Shown: piece after piece, positions 52,713 to 61,942 of the stretch | How the letters are laid out: every line of letters starts with the position of its first letter | Position numbering within the stretch: the stretch's first letter is position 1 | Assembly: GCF_013359685.1 (NCBI RefSeq) | Contig: NZ_JABFMV010000018.1 | Span: 1 to 62,858, forward strand | Length of the DNA: 62,858 nt | Reading direction: 5' to 3' | DNA from: Leifsonia sp. C5G2 | GTDB taxonomy: Bacteria; Actinomycetota; Actinomycetes; Actinomycetales; Microbacteriaceae | Made by a program: the position numbers and the translations under genes | The notes under the pieces: model-generated | Database searches by the model: none | What the model was told of the DNA's origin: nothing | Seen by the model: the letters and a program-made list of their open reading frames with translations, nothing else

Positions 52713-54542
52713 GTGAATCTGTTCGAAACCCCCGTCGTCGTCCCGCTCGACCCCGAGGCCAACGCCACCGACCTGCTGGTGCAGCGGGTCGCCGAGACCC
52801 CGGACCAGCCGCTGTTCAGCCTGCCGGACGGCGACGGTTGGAAGGACGTCACCGCGGCGGAGTTCCACCGCCAGGTGATCGCGCTGGCGAAGGGGCTCGT
52901 CGCAGCGGGCATCCAGCCCGGCGACAAGATCGGGCTGATGTCGAAGACGCGCTACGAGTGGACCCTCATCGACTTCGCCACGTGGTTCGCGGGCGCCGTG
53001 CTCGTCCCGATCTACGAGACCTCCTCCCCCGCGCAGGTGCAGTGGAACATGTCCGACTCCGGGGCCATCGCCGTCTTCCTGGAGACGGCCGAGATGTTCT
53101 CGCGTTTCGACGAGGTCCACCCCGAGCTGCCGCTCATCGACACGGTCTGGCAGCTGCACCTGGGCGACCTGGACAAGCTCGCCGCCGCCGGCAAGGACGT
53201 GCCCGACGAGGAGATCGAGCGGCGCCGCCGCCTCGCGGTCGGTTCCGACATCGGGACGTTGATCTACACCTCTGGCTCCACCGGGCGGCCGAAGGGATGC
53301 GTGCTGACGCACTCCAACTTCGTCGAGCTCTCCCGCAACTCGGCCGAGGCGCTGAAGGAGGTCGTGCAGCAGCCGGGCGGCGCCTCCACGCTGCTGTTCA
53401 TCACCACCGCGCACGTGTTCGCGCGCTTCATCGCCGTGCTCTGCGTGACCGGCGGTGTGAAGGTCGGCCACCAGGCCGACACCAAGCAGCTGCTCCCGGC
53501 GCTGGCGAGCTTCAAGCCGACGTTCCTGCTCGCGGTGCCTCGCGTGTTCGAGAAGGTCTACAACTCGGCGGAGCAGAAGGCGGAGTCCGGCGGGCGCGGC
53601 AAGATCTTCCGCGCGGCGGCGGAGGTCGCGGTGGAGCACTCGAAGGCCGTCGAGGCGGGTTCCGTGCCGTTCGGCCTGAAGCTGAAGTTCGCCCTGTACG
53701 ACCGGCTGGTGTTCTCCAAGCTGCGGGCCGCGATGGGCGGCCGTGTGAAGTACGCCGTCTCCGGGTCCGCGCCGCTCGGCGCGCACCTCGGCCACTTCTT
53801 CCACAGCCTCGGCATCAAGGTACTCGAAGGCTACGGCCTGACCGAGACGACTGCACCCGCCACCGTGAACCGGCCGGACATGTTCAAGATCGGCACGGTC
53901 GGCCCGGCCCTCCCCGGCGTCGATCTGCGGCTGGCGGAGGACGGCGAGATCCAGGTGCGCGGCATCAACGTCTTCAAGGAGTACTGGAAGAACCCGGAGG
54001 CCACGGCCGCCGCGTTCGACGACGGCTGGTTCCGTACCGGCGACCTCGGCTCGTTCGACGCGGACGGCTACCTGACGATCACCGGCCGCAAGAAGGAGAT
54101 CATCGTCACCGCGGGCGGCAAGAACGTCTCCCCGGCGGCTCTCGAGGACCCGATCCGCGCGAACCCGCTGGTCGGCCAGGTCGTCGTCGTCGGCGACCAG
54201 AAACCGTTCATCTCGGCTCTGATCACCCTCGACACGGAGATGCTGCCGACCTGGCTCGCCAACAACGGCGAGGACAAGGACATGACCCTCGCCGAGGCGT
54301 CGGTCAACCCGGCCGTCCACGCCGAGATCCAGCGCGCCGTCGACCACGCGAACGCGGGCGTCTCGCGCGCCGAGAGCATCCGCAAGTTCGTCGTGCTCGC
54401 CACGGAGCTGACGGAGGCGAGCGGTCACCTGACGCCGAAGCTCAGCATCAAGCGCAACGTCATCCTGGCCGACTTCGCCGACGTCATCGACGGCATCTAC
54501 AGCGACAACCCCCGCACCGAGGGCTTCTCGCTCGCCCACTGA
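52713..54542 (+). CDS. Long-chain fatty acid--CoA ligase (FadD15-like)
   Basis: Activates fatty acids to acyl-CoA with ATP through an acyl-adenylate. The 609-residue ANL-superfamily enzyme has the phosphate loop IYTSGSTGRPKGCVLTHSN near residue 182, YGLTETTAPATVN near 377, the hinge FRTGDLGSFDADGYLTITGRKKEIIVTAGGKNVSP near 440-475 (key Asp of TGD and Lys of GRKK), and the C-terminal Lys in HLTPKLSIKR. The start is GTG 52713 (VNLFETPVVVPL) with GAGGGAGC 7-8 nt upstream. Matches Rv2187 (fadD15) by content and place. Confidence 0.93.
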   Translation: MNLFETPVVVPLDPEANATDLLVQRVAETPDQPLFSLPDGDGWKDVTAAEFHRQVIALAKGLVAAGIQPGDKIGLMSKTRYEWTLIDFATWFAGAVLVPIYETSSPAQVQWNMSDSGAIAVFLETAEMFSRFDEVHPELPLIDTVWQLHLGDLDKLAAAGKDVPDEEIERRRRLAVGSDIGTLIYTSGSTGRPKGCVLTHSNFVELSRNSAEALKEVVQQPGGASTLLFITTAHVFARFIAVLCVTGGVKVGHQADTKQLLPALASFKPTFLLAVPRVFEKVYNSAEQKAESGGRGKIFRAAAEVAVEHSKAVEAGSVPFGLKLKFALYDRLVFSKLRAAMGGRVKYAVSGSAPLGAHLGHFFHSLGIKVLEGYGLTETTAPATVNRPDMFKIGTVGPALPGVDLRLAEDGEIQVRGINVFKEYWKNPEATAAAFDDGWFRTGDLGSFDADGYLTITGRKKEIIVTAGGKNVSPAALEDPIRANPLVGQVVVVGDQKPFISALITLDTEMLPTWLANNGEDKDMTLAEASVNPAVHAEIQRAVDHANAGVSRAESIRKFVVLATELTEASGHLTPKLSIKRNVILADFADVIDGIYSDNPRTEGFSLAH

Positions 54543-54552
54543 CCCCCTCCCC

Positions 54553-54614
54553 TCACGATTCGTCACGAATCGCTCCCGTTCGTGACGGACGGACGCGATT
54601 CGTGACGAGCGGTG
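54553..54614. repeat. TTCGTGACGAA array 1 (20-bp period) at the 3' end of the DUF559 gene
   Basis: Two 20-bp units in tandem (54575-54594 and 54595-54614) with core TTCGTGACG, preceded by an inverted unit (CGATTCGTCACGAATCG, 54556-54572). A 13-bp stem pairs 54561-54573 with 54595-54607. The array reaches into the DUF559 coding region: its last 17 codons come from it. Confidence 0.8.
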
Positions 54615-55453
54615 CCGCCGAAGGCTGCGAGGCGCGCGATCAGGGAGTCGCGATCGCGGAAGAGGTCGTCGCCGGTGACTCGGACGACCCGCCAGCCTTC
54701 GGCCTCGAAGTGCTCGCGACGGCGGATGTCGGCAGCCCACTGCCGTCGCTCCCGATGGCCGTCACCCTCGTACTCGAAGGCCAGGCGCGGCTCCCGGATG
54801 CTGAGGTCGGGATGAAGAGTCAGGCGGCCGCCGTCGACGACGACCGGACTGTTGACGTCGAGGTCCAGAAATCCGAGCTCTTCCAGCAGCAGGCGAAGCA
54901 GGGTCTCCGGCCGAGAGTCGGCGCCGACGCGGATGCGTGGGAGCGCCCATGCTCGTGTGCGCGCGCCGGGTGAACCGCGGTGCCGATCGACCGCATCGGC
55001 GAGGAGTCCGACATCCGTCTGTGCCCCACGCGAACGCGCTCCCACCAGATGGTCACCGGCTGCGACCAGATCCGAGCCGCCGAGCACCGTGGACAGCTGG
55101 CACCAGACCTCCTCCGGCGTGCAGACAGGCAGCCCGTCGACCGAGCTGCCGGCGAGCCCTCCGAGGCTGTGCCCGATCACTCCCCGGCCGCGCGGAGGCG
55201 TCCGCGGGAAGGGCACCGCGACATGCAATGCTCCGCTCGCGAGGTCGGCGGGGAGCGGAACGCCGAGCAGCTCGGCCGCCGTCAGATGGCTGAACAGGGC
55301 CTGCTGCGGCATGAGGGGAAGGTAGGCGCGACACAGCGAACGGACGCTGCCCGGCGCGATCCCGACGCGGACTCCGTGGAAAGGGCGCAGCGGATCGGGG
55401 TGGCGTGCCCGTCGGGTGGTCGCCGCAGCCCTCAGAGTTCGATCGTCTCGCAT
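54563..55453 (-). CDS. DUF559 (Vsr-like nuclease fold) protein with AbiEi-like N-terminal half
   Basis: 296 residues, function not established. The C-terminal third (about 195-285) has the DUF559 endonuclease-like core: LTLHPDLSIREPRLAFEYEGDGHRERRQWAADIRRREHFEAEGWRVVRVTGDDLF, with the Asp of HPD and the Glu of FEYEG as likely PD-(D/E)XK residues. The N-terminal part includes LFSHLTAAELLGVPLP, typical of AbiEi-type antitoxin-like regions fused to DUF559 in Actinobacteria. ATG 55453 is my choice; a GTG at 55498 would add 15 residues, and neither has a good ribosome site. Both ends carry palindromic arrays, and the last 17 codons are array DNA. Confidence 0.7.
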   Translation of the reverse strand: MRDDRTLRAAATTRRARHPDPLRPFHGVRVGIAPGSVRSLCRAYLPLMPQQALFSHLTAAELLGVPLPADLASGALHVAVPFPRTPPRGRGVIGHSLGGLAGSSVDGLPVCTPEEVWCQLSTVLGGSDLVAAGDHLVGARSRGAQTDVGLLADAVDRHRGSPGARTRAWALPRIRVGADSRPETLLRLLLEELGFLDLDVNSPVVVDGGRLTLHPDLSIREPRLAFEYEGDGHRERRQWAADIRRREHFEAEGWRVVRVTGDDLFRDRDSLIARLAAFGGTARHESRPSVTNGSDS

Positions 55454-55550
55454 GCTCCATGGTCTCGGCGCATACCGGGCCGCGGTGACGGTGACCACAA
55501 TCTGTGGAGAAGTCGCTCATCCACAACCGACTCCCCCACAACTCGCGGCT

Positions 55551-55610
55551 GCGACTCGTGACGAATCGACGCGACTCGTGACGAATCGACGCGATTCGTG
55601 ACGAATGGCG
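55551..55610. repeat. TTCGTGACGAA array 2: three tandem 20-bp units
   Basis: GCGACTCGTGACGAATCGAC at 55551-55570 and again, identical, at 55571-55590, then GCGATTCGTGACGAATGGCG at 55591-55610. The third unit contains the full odd palindrome ATTCGT-G-ACGAAT. It lies 98 bp upstream of the DUF559 ATG and 11 bp after the SDR gene stop. Confidence 0.9.
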
Positions 55611-55621
55611 GGACGCGCGGG

Positions 55622-56467
55622 TCAGACCTCGTCGCGCCAGGAGTGGGTGGGGGCGTAGCCCAGGACGCGGCGGGCCTTGTCGATCGAGAGGAGGGTGTCG
55701 TTCACGCCCAGTTCGCGCTTCAGGGGCACGCCGGGGAAGACCTCGGCGACGAGCTCGTCGTTCGGGCGGCTCATCACGGTGTCGGCGGCGGCGATGATGA
55801 AGCGGTCGAAGCCCGTGGTGTCCCACTCCAGCGCGCGCCGGATCGCCTGGGCGCCATCGCGGGCGTCGATGTAGCCCCACAGGTTCCACTTGCGGGCGTA
55901 GGGATCGTCGTCGTACGCCGGGAAATCCGCGTAGTCCTCCGGGTCCATCACGTTGCTGAAGCGCAGCGCGACGATCTTGAGCGCCGGGTCCCAGCGCACC
56001 AGCTCGATCGCCATCTGCTCCTCGAGGTGCTTCACCAGCGAGTACGTGCTCTCCGGCCGCGCCGGGTAGTCCTCATCGACCGGGATGTACGGCGGCGGCA
56101 CGTCGAACGGCAGGCCGAGCACGGTCTCGCTCGACGCATATACGACGTTGCGGATGCCCGCCCGCCGCGCCGCCTGGAACACGTTGTAGGTGACCCGGAT
56201 GTTGTTGTGGAAGGTCGCGACGTCGCTCAGGATGCCGGGCGCCGGGATGGCCGCCAGGTGAACGATCGCATCGAAGCCGTCGTGCTGGTCGTTGACGCCG
56301 AGGATGGCGTCCACCGTCTGGCCGTAGTCGGTCAGGTCGACCCGGACGAAGCCGGGCCCGCGCTCCCCCGTCGCATCGAGGGAGACGACGACGTCCCCCG
56401 CCTTCCGCAGCTCGCGCACGACCGTGCGTCCGAGTTTGCCCGATCCTCCGGTGACCGCAATGCGCAT
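55622..56467 (-). CDS. NAD-dependent epimerase/dehydratase (extended SDR)
   Basis: A 281-residue short-chain dehydrogenase/reductase of the extended type, acting on an unknown, probably nucleotide- or sugar-linked, substrate. The cofactor loop is MRIAVTGGSGKLGRTVV with a GxxGxxG pattern. Asp30 after the second strand favours NAD over NADP. Tyr and Lys of the catalytic YxxxK are in ESTYSLVKHLEEQM; SSETVLG supplies the serine. Uronate dehydrogenase-like enzymes are similar in size, but I cannot assign the substrate. No operon partner. Confidence 0.8.
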   Translation of the reverse strand: MRIAVTGGSGKLGRTVVRELRKAGDVVVSLDATGERGPGFVRVDLTDYGQTVDAILGVNDQHDGFDAIVHLAAIPAPGILSDVATFHNNIRVTYNVFQAARRAGIRNVVYASSETVLGLPFDVPPPYIPVDEDYPARPESTYSLVKHLEEQMAIELVRWDPALKIVALRFSNVMDPEDYADFPAYDDDPYARKWNLWGYIDARDGAQAIRRALEWDTTGFDRFIIAAADTVMSRPNDELVAEVFPGVPLKRELGVNDTLLSIDKARRVLGYAPTHSWRDEV

Positions 56468-56490
56468 ACGGCCATCCTAGGCCGCGCCGG

Positions 56491-56982
56491 TCAGAACCAG
56501 TCCGACTCGCGCACCTGCTTCATCGCCTCGCGACGGGAATCCTTGTCCAGTCGGTCGAGGTACAGTTTGCCGTCGAGATGGTCGGTCTCGTGCTGCAGCG
56601 CCTGCGCGAGCACGCCGGTGCCGGAGACCTCGATCGCGTTGCCGTCGAGGTCGACGCCCGTCACCCGCGCGAACGGGTAGCGCAGCGTCTTGAACCACAG
56701 CCCGGGCACGGACAGGCAGCCCTCGTCCATCAGCTCCGGCTCCCCGGACACCTCCACGAGCACGGGATTGATCACGTAGCCGACCTGCCCGTCCACGTTG
56801 TAGCTGAAAGCCCGCTCGTTCACGCCGATCTGCGGCGCGGCCACGCCGGCCCGTCCGGGAGGGAGCACACTGTCGACGAGATCCTCCACCAGCCCGCGCA
56901 CGCCGTCGTCGATCTCGCCGATGGGCTCGGACGGGGTCTTCAGGACGGGGTCGCCGAACAGGCGGATCTGACGCTCGGTCAT
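56491..56982 (-). CDS. def: Peptide deformylase
   Basis: Removes the formyl group from new proteins. The 163-residue protein has all three motifs: GVAAPQIG (about 47-54), EGCLSVPG (about 92-99; Cys is a metal ligand) and QHETDHLDG (about 131-139; two His metal ligands and catalytic Glu). The start at 56982 has AAGGAG 6-7 nt upstream; the frame extends further only as a shadow. Gap of 38 bp after the MinD-like gene upstream. Confidence 0.95.
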   Translation of the reverse strand: MTERQIRLFGDPVLKTPSEPIGEIDDGVRGLVEDLVDSVLPPGRAGVAAPQIGVNERAFSYNVDGQVGYVINPVLVEVSGEPELMDEGCLSVPGLWFKTLRYPFARVTGVDLDGNAIEVSGTGVLAQALQHETDHLDGKLYLDRLDKDSRREAMKQVRESDWF

Positions 56983-57020
56983 GGGTGCTCCTTGGGTGGC
57001 GGAGGGACGGTCGGGCGGGC

Positions 57021-58382
57021 TCAGTCGCGCTCGGCCGGCAGGCCCTCGACGACGAGCGCGGCCAGGGTGCGGGCGGAGAGGCGGGTCAGCGGCTTGAGGT
57101 CCTTCCACGACACCACGGAGCCTGCGGCCAGCTGCGGGTCGTACGGGATGCGGACGATCTCGCGCACGCGCGACCGGAAGTGGGCCTCGATCTCGTCGAG
57201 CTTGACGAGGTTGGTGGCGTGCGTGGCGGTGTTGAGCGCGACCACGGCGTTGCGGACCAGCTCGCCGTAGCCGTTGGCCTCCAGCCAGGTCAGTGTCTCG
57301 GAGGCGAGGCGCGCCTCGTCCACGCTGCCGCCCGAGACGATGACGAGCGAGTCGGCGCGCTGCAGCGTCGCGCGCATGACCGAGTGGACGATGCCGGTGC
57401 CGCAGTCGGTGAGCACGATCGAGTAGAACCGGGCCGACAGGTCGGCGACGACGTTGTAGTCGTTCTCGTCGAACGCCTCCGACAGCAGCGGGTCGGTGTC
57501 GGACGCGAGGATGTCGAGCCGGGTCTCATCCCGCGACACCAGGGTGGAGAAGTCGGTGAAGCCGCCGATGCTGGCCGCCTTGTGCACGACGTCGCGCACG
57601 GTGGACCGGGTCTGCCGCGTCACCCTCTCCGACAGCGTGCCGCGGTCCGGGTTGGCGTCGATGGCGATGATCCGGTCTTCGCGGGCGGAGGCGAGGGCCA
57701 TCCCGAGCAGCGTGGTGACCGTCGTCTTGCCGACGCCGCCCTTCCGGGTGAGCACCGGGACGAAGCGGGCACCGCCCTCCAGCTGCTTCTGGATGCGGTG
57801 GTCGAGCTCCTTGCGCGCCCGCACCTTGGCGGAGTCCCCGAGGTTCACCAGGCGGAAGGTGACGTTGTAGACGAACCGCTGCCACGGTCCCTCGGGTCCG
57901 GGCCGGGTCTTCCGGTTGACCTCGAGCAGCCGGTCGGCCGTCAGCATCGCCGCGGGCTCCGGCTGGGCGGGGTGCTCGCCGCGCAGGCGGTCGCGGCGCG
58001 AGCCGGCGAACGGCTCCGACAGCGGCAGCGGAGCCGCAGCCGGGACCGCGTCGGGCGTGGTCGCGGCCCCGGATGCGGCGCCGTCGGCCGGCAGCGCGGC
58101 GAGCCGCGACGCGACGATGGCGACCGACATGGTGGTCGGCTCGGTCGGCGAGGCCACGAAGCCGGGGTCGACCGGGACGTCGTCGATCGCGACCGCCGCC
58201 TCGTCCTCCGGCACCTCGCGCGGAGGCGCGGGCGGGAGGTCGACCGCGATGCTCAGGGGCGGCTCCACGTCCAGCGACGGTGCCGGCTCGAACGGGCGCG
58301 CGGGCGTCAGCTCGTCGTCGGCCGGCACCAGGTCGCGCGGCTCGCGCTCCCCCTGCGTCTCGGCGTCGGGCTTGTCTGCCAC
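57021..58382 (-). CDS. MinD/ParA-like ATPase with long disordered N-terminus (EspI-like)
   Basis: A 453-residue deviant Walker A ATPase. Residues 1-150 are Pro/Ala/Glu-rich and likely disordered. The ATPase domain starts near 200 ([26 protein letters not shown]) with the typical KGGVGKT loop. [13 protein letters not shown] is the switch I region, [10 protein letters not shown] the switch II and VALN the C-terminal nucleotide contact. The organisation resembles EspI of type VII secretion loci and other actinobacterial MinD-like proteins, but no secretion genes are nearby. Role unknown; partner position or membrane-complex regulation is inference. Confidence 0.8.
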   Translation of the reverse strand: MADKPDAETQGEREPRDLVPADDELTPARPFEPAPSLDVEPPLSIAVDLPPAPPREVPEDEAAVAIDDVPVDPGFVASPTEPTTMSVAIVASRLAALPADGAASGAATTPDAVPAAAPLPLSEPFAGSRRDRLRGEHPAQPEPAAMLTADRLLEVNRKTRPGPEGPWQRFVYNVTFRLVNLGDSAKVRARKELDHRIQKQLEGGARFVPVLTRKGGVGKTTVTTLLGMALASAREDRIIAIDANPDRGTLSERVTRQTRSTVRDVVHKAASIGGFTDFSTLVSRDETRLDILASDTDPLLSEAFDENDYNVVADLSARFYSIVLTDCGTGIVHSVMRATLQRADSLVIVSGGSVDEARLASETLTWLEANGYGELVRNAVVALNTATHATNLVKLDEIEAHFRSRVREIVRIPYDPQLAAGSVVSWKDLKPLTRLSARTLAALVVEGLPAERD

Positions 58383-58467
58383 CTCGTGCGCTCTCCTTCT
58401 GCCGCGGGTGTCTCCCGCGACTCGTCATTGTAGACGCCACCCTCCCGGATGGCGCTCCCGCCGGTCG

Positions 58468-61400
58468 TCAGGCCGGCTGGATGACCACCAGCAGGTCGCC
58501 CGCGTCGACCTGTTGGGTCTTCGGGATGGCCAGCCGCTCGATCGTTCCGGCGATGGGGGCCGTGATCGCGGCCTCCATCTTCATGGCCTCGATGGACGCC
58601 ACCGCCTGACCTGCCGCCACCGCGTCGCCGACGGCGACCTGCAGCGTCACGACACCGGAGAACGGCGCCGCCACCTGGCCGGGCTTCGCGCTGTCGGCCT
58701 TCTCGGCGGCCTTCGCCTCGACGACGATGCTGCGGTCGCGCACGAAGACCGGGCGCAGCTGGCCGTTGAGGGTGGTCATGACCGTGCGCATGCCCTTGTC
58801 GTCGGCCTCGCCGATGGCCTCGAGGCCCACGTAGAGGCGGACGCCGCGGCTGAACTCCACCACGTGCTCCTGACCGGGCTTGAGACCGTACAGGTAGTCG
58901 AGCGAGTCGACGACGGAGAGGTCGCCGAACAGCTCCCTCATCTGCTCCTGGATGCGCGTCGGCGCGGGGAACAGCAGGCGGTTGAGGGTGGCGCGGCGCT
59001 CGTCGCTGTCGCCCTCGAGCGCGGACGCGTCGTCGGACGAGAGCTCCTCGACGCCGACCTTGATGTTCTTGCCGGCCAGCACCTTCGTCCGGAACGGCTC
59101 CGGCCAGCCGCCGGGCAGCTCGCCCAGCTCGCCCGCCATGAAGCCGACCACCGAGTCCGGGATGTCGTAGTTCTGCGGGTTCTCGGCGAAGTCGGCCGGG
59201 TCGGCCTTCACCGCCGCGAGGTGCAGCGCGAGGTCGCCGACGACCTTGGAGGACGGCGTGACCTTCGGGATGCGGCCGAGGATGTTGTTGGCGGCGGCGT
59301 ACATGTCCTCCACCAGCTCGAAGTCGTCCGCGAGGCCGAGCGCCTTGGCCTGCTGGCGCAGGTTGGAGAGCTGGCCGCCGGGGATCTCGTGCTTGTAGAC
59401 GCGTCCCGTCGGCCCGGGCAGGCCCGACTCGAACGGGCGGTAGACCTGGCGGACGGCCTCCCAGTACGGCTCCAGGTCTTCGACCGCGGAGAGCCGGATG
59501 CCGGTGTCGCGCTCGGTGTGGGCGAGGGCGGCGACGAGGGCGGAGGCGCTCGGCTGGCTGGTGGTGCCCGCCATGGGCGCGCTCGCCACATCCACCGCGT
59601 CCGCGCCGGCGCGCGAGGCCGCGAGCAGCGTCGCGAGCTGGCCGCCGGGGGTGTCGTGCGTGTGCACGTGCACCGGAAGGTCGAACCGCTCGCGGAAGGC
59701 CGCGACCAGCTTCTCGGCGGCGCTCGGCCGCAGCAGGCCCGCCATGTCCTTGATGGCGAGGATGTGCGCGCCGGACTCGACGATCTGCTCGGCGAGGCGC
59801 AGGTAGTAGTCGAGCGTGTAGAGGTTCTCGGCCGGGTCGAGGAGGTCGCCGGTGTAGCAGACGGCGACCTCGGCGATCGAGGAGCCGGTCGCGAGCACGG
59901 ACTCGATGGCCGGGCGCATCTGCGACACGTCGTTGAGCGCGTCGAAGATGCGGAAGATGTCCACACCGGTGGCGGCGGCCTCGCGCACGAACGCGTCGGT
60001 CACCTGGGTCGGGTACGGCGTGTAGCCGACCGTGTTGCGACCGCGCAGCAGCATCTGGATGTTGATGTTCGGCAGGGCCTCGCGGAGGGCCGCCAGCCGC
60101 TCCCACGGGTCCTCGCCGAGGAAGCGCAGCGCGACGTCGTAGGTCGCGCCGCCCCAGGCCTCCACCGAGAGCAGCTCCGGTGTCATGCGCGCGACGTACG
60201 GGGCGACGGCGAGCAGGTCGCGCGTGCGCACGCGGGTCGCGAGCAGCGACTGGTGGGCGTCGCGGAAGGTCGTCTCCGTGACCGCGAGGGCCGTCTGCGC
60301 GCGCAGCGCCTGGGCGAAGCCCGCAGGACCGAGCTCGAGCAGCCGCTGGCGCGAGCCGGCCGGGGCCGGGGCGCTCAGGTCGATCGGGGGCAGCTTCTCC
60401 GCCGGGTCGGCCGTCTCCGGACGGGGCCCGTTCGGCTGGTTGACCGTGACGTCGGCCAGCCAGTTGAGCACCTTCGTGCCGCGGTCCTTCGACTCGCGGC
60501 CCTTGAACAGCTCCGGGCGCTCCTCGATGAACGAGGTGGACACGTTTCCGGCGATGAAGTCCGGGTCCTCCATCACGGCCTGCAGGAACGGGATGTTCGT
60601 GGAGACGCCGCGCACGCGGAACTCCGCGAGGGCGCGGCGGGCGCGCAGCACGGCGGCCGGGAAGTCGCGGCCGCGGGTGATGAGCTTCGCCAGCATGGAG
60701 TCGAAGTGCGGGCTGATCTGTGCACCCGGGTTGATCGTGCCGCCGTCGAGGCGGATGCCGGCGCCGCCCGGGGAGCGATAGGTGGTGATCTTGCCGGTGT
60801 CCGGGCGGAAGTTCGCCGTCGGGTCCTCGGTCGTGATGCGGCACTGCAGGGCGGCGCCGCGCATCTGCACCGAGTCCTGGCGCAGCCCCAGGTCGGCGAG
60901 GGTCTCCCCCGCCGCGATGCGGATCTGCGACTGGACGAGGTCGACGTCGGTGATCTCCTCGGTGACCGTGTGCTCCACCTGGATGCGCGGGTTCATCTCG
61001 ATGAACACGTGCTGGCCCGCACGCTCGCCCGCGGTGTCGAGCAGGAACTCCACCGTCCCGGCGTTCTCGTAGCCGATCGACTTCGCGAAGGCGATCGCGT
61101 CGCGGTACAGGGCCTGGCGGATGTCGTCGGACAGGTTCGGCGCGGGCGCGATCTCGACCACCTTCTGATGGCGGCGCTGCACCGAGCAGTCGCGCTCGAA
61201 CAGGTGGATGGTGTCCCCAGTCGCGTCGGCGAGGATCTGCACCTCGATGTGACGCGGGCGCAGCACGGCCTGCTCGAGGAACATCGTGGGGTCGCCGAAC
61301 GCGCTGTCGGCCTCCCGCATGGCCTCCTCGAGCGCCGAGCGCAGGTCGGCCTTGCTGTTGACGCGCCGCATGCCGCGGCCGCCGCCTCCTGCGACCGCCT

Positions 61401-61872
61401 TGGCGAAGATCGGGAAGCCGATCTCGTCGGCGCCGGCGAGGAGCTCCTCGATGTCGCGCGACGGCGGCGTGGACTTGAGCACCGGGACGCCCGCGGCGAT
61501 CGCGTGCTCCTTCGCCGTCACCTTGTTGCCGGCCATCTCGAGCACCTCGGCGCGTGGGCCGATGAAGGCGATGCCGGCCGCGCGGGCGGCCTCCGCCAGC
61601 TCCGGGTTCTCGGAGAGGAAGCCGTAGCCGGGGTAGATGGCGTCGGCGCCGGACTCCTGGGCGACGCGGATGATCTCCTGCACGTCGAGGTAGGCGCGCA
61701 CCGGGTGACCGGGCTCGCCGATCTGGTACGCCTCGTCGGCCTTCAGCCGGTGCATGGAGTTCCGGTCTTCGTACGGGAACACGGCGACCGTTTCGGCGCC
61801 GAGCTCGTACGCGGCCCGGAATGCCCGGATGGCGATTTCACCGCGGTTGGCAACGAGGATCTTTCGGAACAT
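58468..61872 (-). CDS. pyc: Pyruvate carboxylase
   Basis: Biotin-dependent carboxylation of pyruvate to oxaloacetate to refill the TCA cycle. The 1134-residue single-chain enzyme contains a biotin carboxylase domain (about 1-450) with KAVAGGGGRGMR and the ATP-grasp Glu/Asn residues FIEMNPRIQVEHTVTEEI. A carboxyltransferase domain (about 520-800) starts TTFRDAHQSLLATR and includes the Zn-binding HVHTHDTPGG. A tetramerisation region and the biotin domain follow, with the lysine in IEAMKMEAA (Lys1098). AAAGG lies just before the ATG. It is divergent from parA with a 70-bp gap. Confidence 0.97.
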   Translation of the reverse strand: MFRKILVANRGEIAIRAFRAAYELGAETVAVFPYEDRNSMHRLKADEAYQIGEPGHPVRAYLDVQEIIRVAQESGADAIYPGYGFLSENPELAEAARAAGIAFIGPRAEVLEMAGNKVTAKEHAIAAGVPVLKSTPPSRDIEELLAGADEIGFPIFAKAVAGGGGRGMRRVNSKADLRSALEEAMREADSAFGDPTMFLEQAVLRPRHIEVQILADATGDTIHLFERDCSVQRRHQKVVEIAPAPNLSDDIRQALYRDAIAFAKSIGYENAGTVEFLLDTAGERAGQHVFIEMNPRIQVEHTVTEEITDVDLVQSQIRIAAGETLADLGLRQDSVQMRGAALQCRITTEDPTANFRPDTGKITTYRSPGGAGIRLDGGTINPGAQISPHFDSMLAKLITRGRDFPAAVLRARRALAEFRVRGVSTNIPFLQAVMEDPDFIAGNVSTSFIEERPELFKGRESKDRGTKVLNWLADVTVNQPNGPRPETADPAEKLPPIDLSAPAPAGSRQRLLELGPAGFAQALRAQTALAVTETTFRDAHQSLLATRVRTRDLLAVAPYVARMTPELLSVEAWGGATYDVALRFLGEDPWERLAALREALPNINIQMLLRGRNTVGYTPYPTQVTDAFVREAAATGVDIFRIFDALNDVSQMRPAIESVLATGSSIAEVAVCYTGDLLDPAENLYTLDYYLRLAEQIVESGAHILAIKDMAGLLRPSAAEKLVAAFRERFDLPVHVHTHDTPGGQLATLLAASRAGADAVDVASAPMAGTTSQPSASALVAALAHTERDTGIRLSAVEDLEPYWEAVRQVYRPFESGLPGPTGRVYKHEIPGGQLSNLRQQAKALGLADDFELVEDMYAAANNILGRIPKVTPSSKVVGDLALHLAAVKADPADFAENPQNYDIPDSVVGFMAGELGELPGGWPEPFRTKVLAGKNIKVGVEELSSDDASALEGDSDERRATLNRLLFPAPTRIQEQMRELFGDLSVVDSLDYLYGLKPGQEHVVEFSRGVRLYVGLEAIGEADDKGMRTVMTTLNGQLRPVFVRDRSIVVEAKAAEKADSAKPGQVAAPFSGVVTLQVAVGDAVAAGQAVASIEAMKMEAAITAPIAGTIERLAIPKTQQVDAGDLLVVIQPA

Positions 61873-61942
61873 GGGGACCTTTCGAGCAGGGGTCTACACC
61901 ACACAGCAAACGGTTAGGTTCTCTAAGACTAGTGAAGGTAAC
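61873..61942. promoter_or_regulatory. Divergent promoter gap between pyc and parA
   Basis: 70 bp. On the plus strand TAAGAC (61924-61929) lies 14 bp before the parA start and may be a -10. GAAGG (61934-61938) would be the ribosome site. On the minus strand TAGACC (61897-61892) is a loose -10 for pyc, with TTGCTG upstream. None is a strong match. Confidence 0.35.

Noticed and set aside
55517-55526. TCATCCACAA resembling a DnaA box next to TGTGGA
   Set aside because: A single imperfect match to TTRTCCACA, with no cluster of boxes, no AT-rich unwinding element and no dnaA or dnaN gene. It is not evidence for an origin.
55551-55610. Tandem 20-bp units considered as a CRISPR array
   Set aside because: The units abut with no spacers, the repeat is too short, and there are no cas genes. 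It is a tandem palindromic array.
57021-58382. EspI-like ATPase as a marker of a type VII secretion locus
   Set aside because: No eccC, eccD, mycosin or WXG100 genes lie within several kb on either side; only the ATPase architecture is similar.
57916-61917. A 1333-codon open frame antisense to pyc, and similar long antisense frames over dnaE (19664-23227) and the ctaE-qcrA region (3690-6350)
   Set aside because: In DNA this GC-rich, the third-position bias of a real gene removes stop codons from one antisense frame. The translations are Arg/Gly/Val/Asp-rich with no recognisable domain, and the opposite strand carries unmistakable genes.
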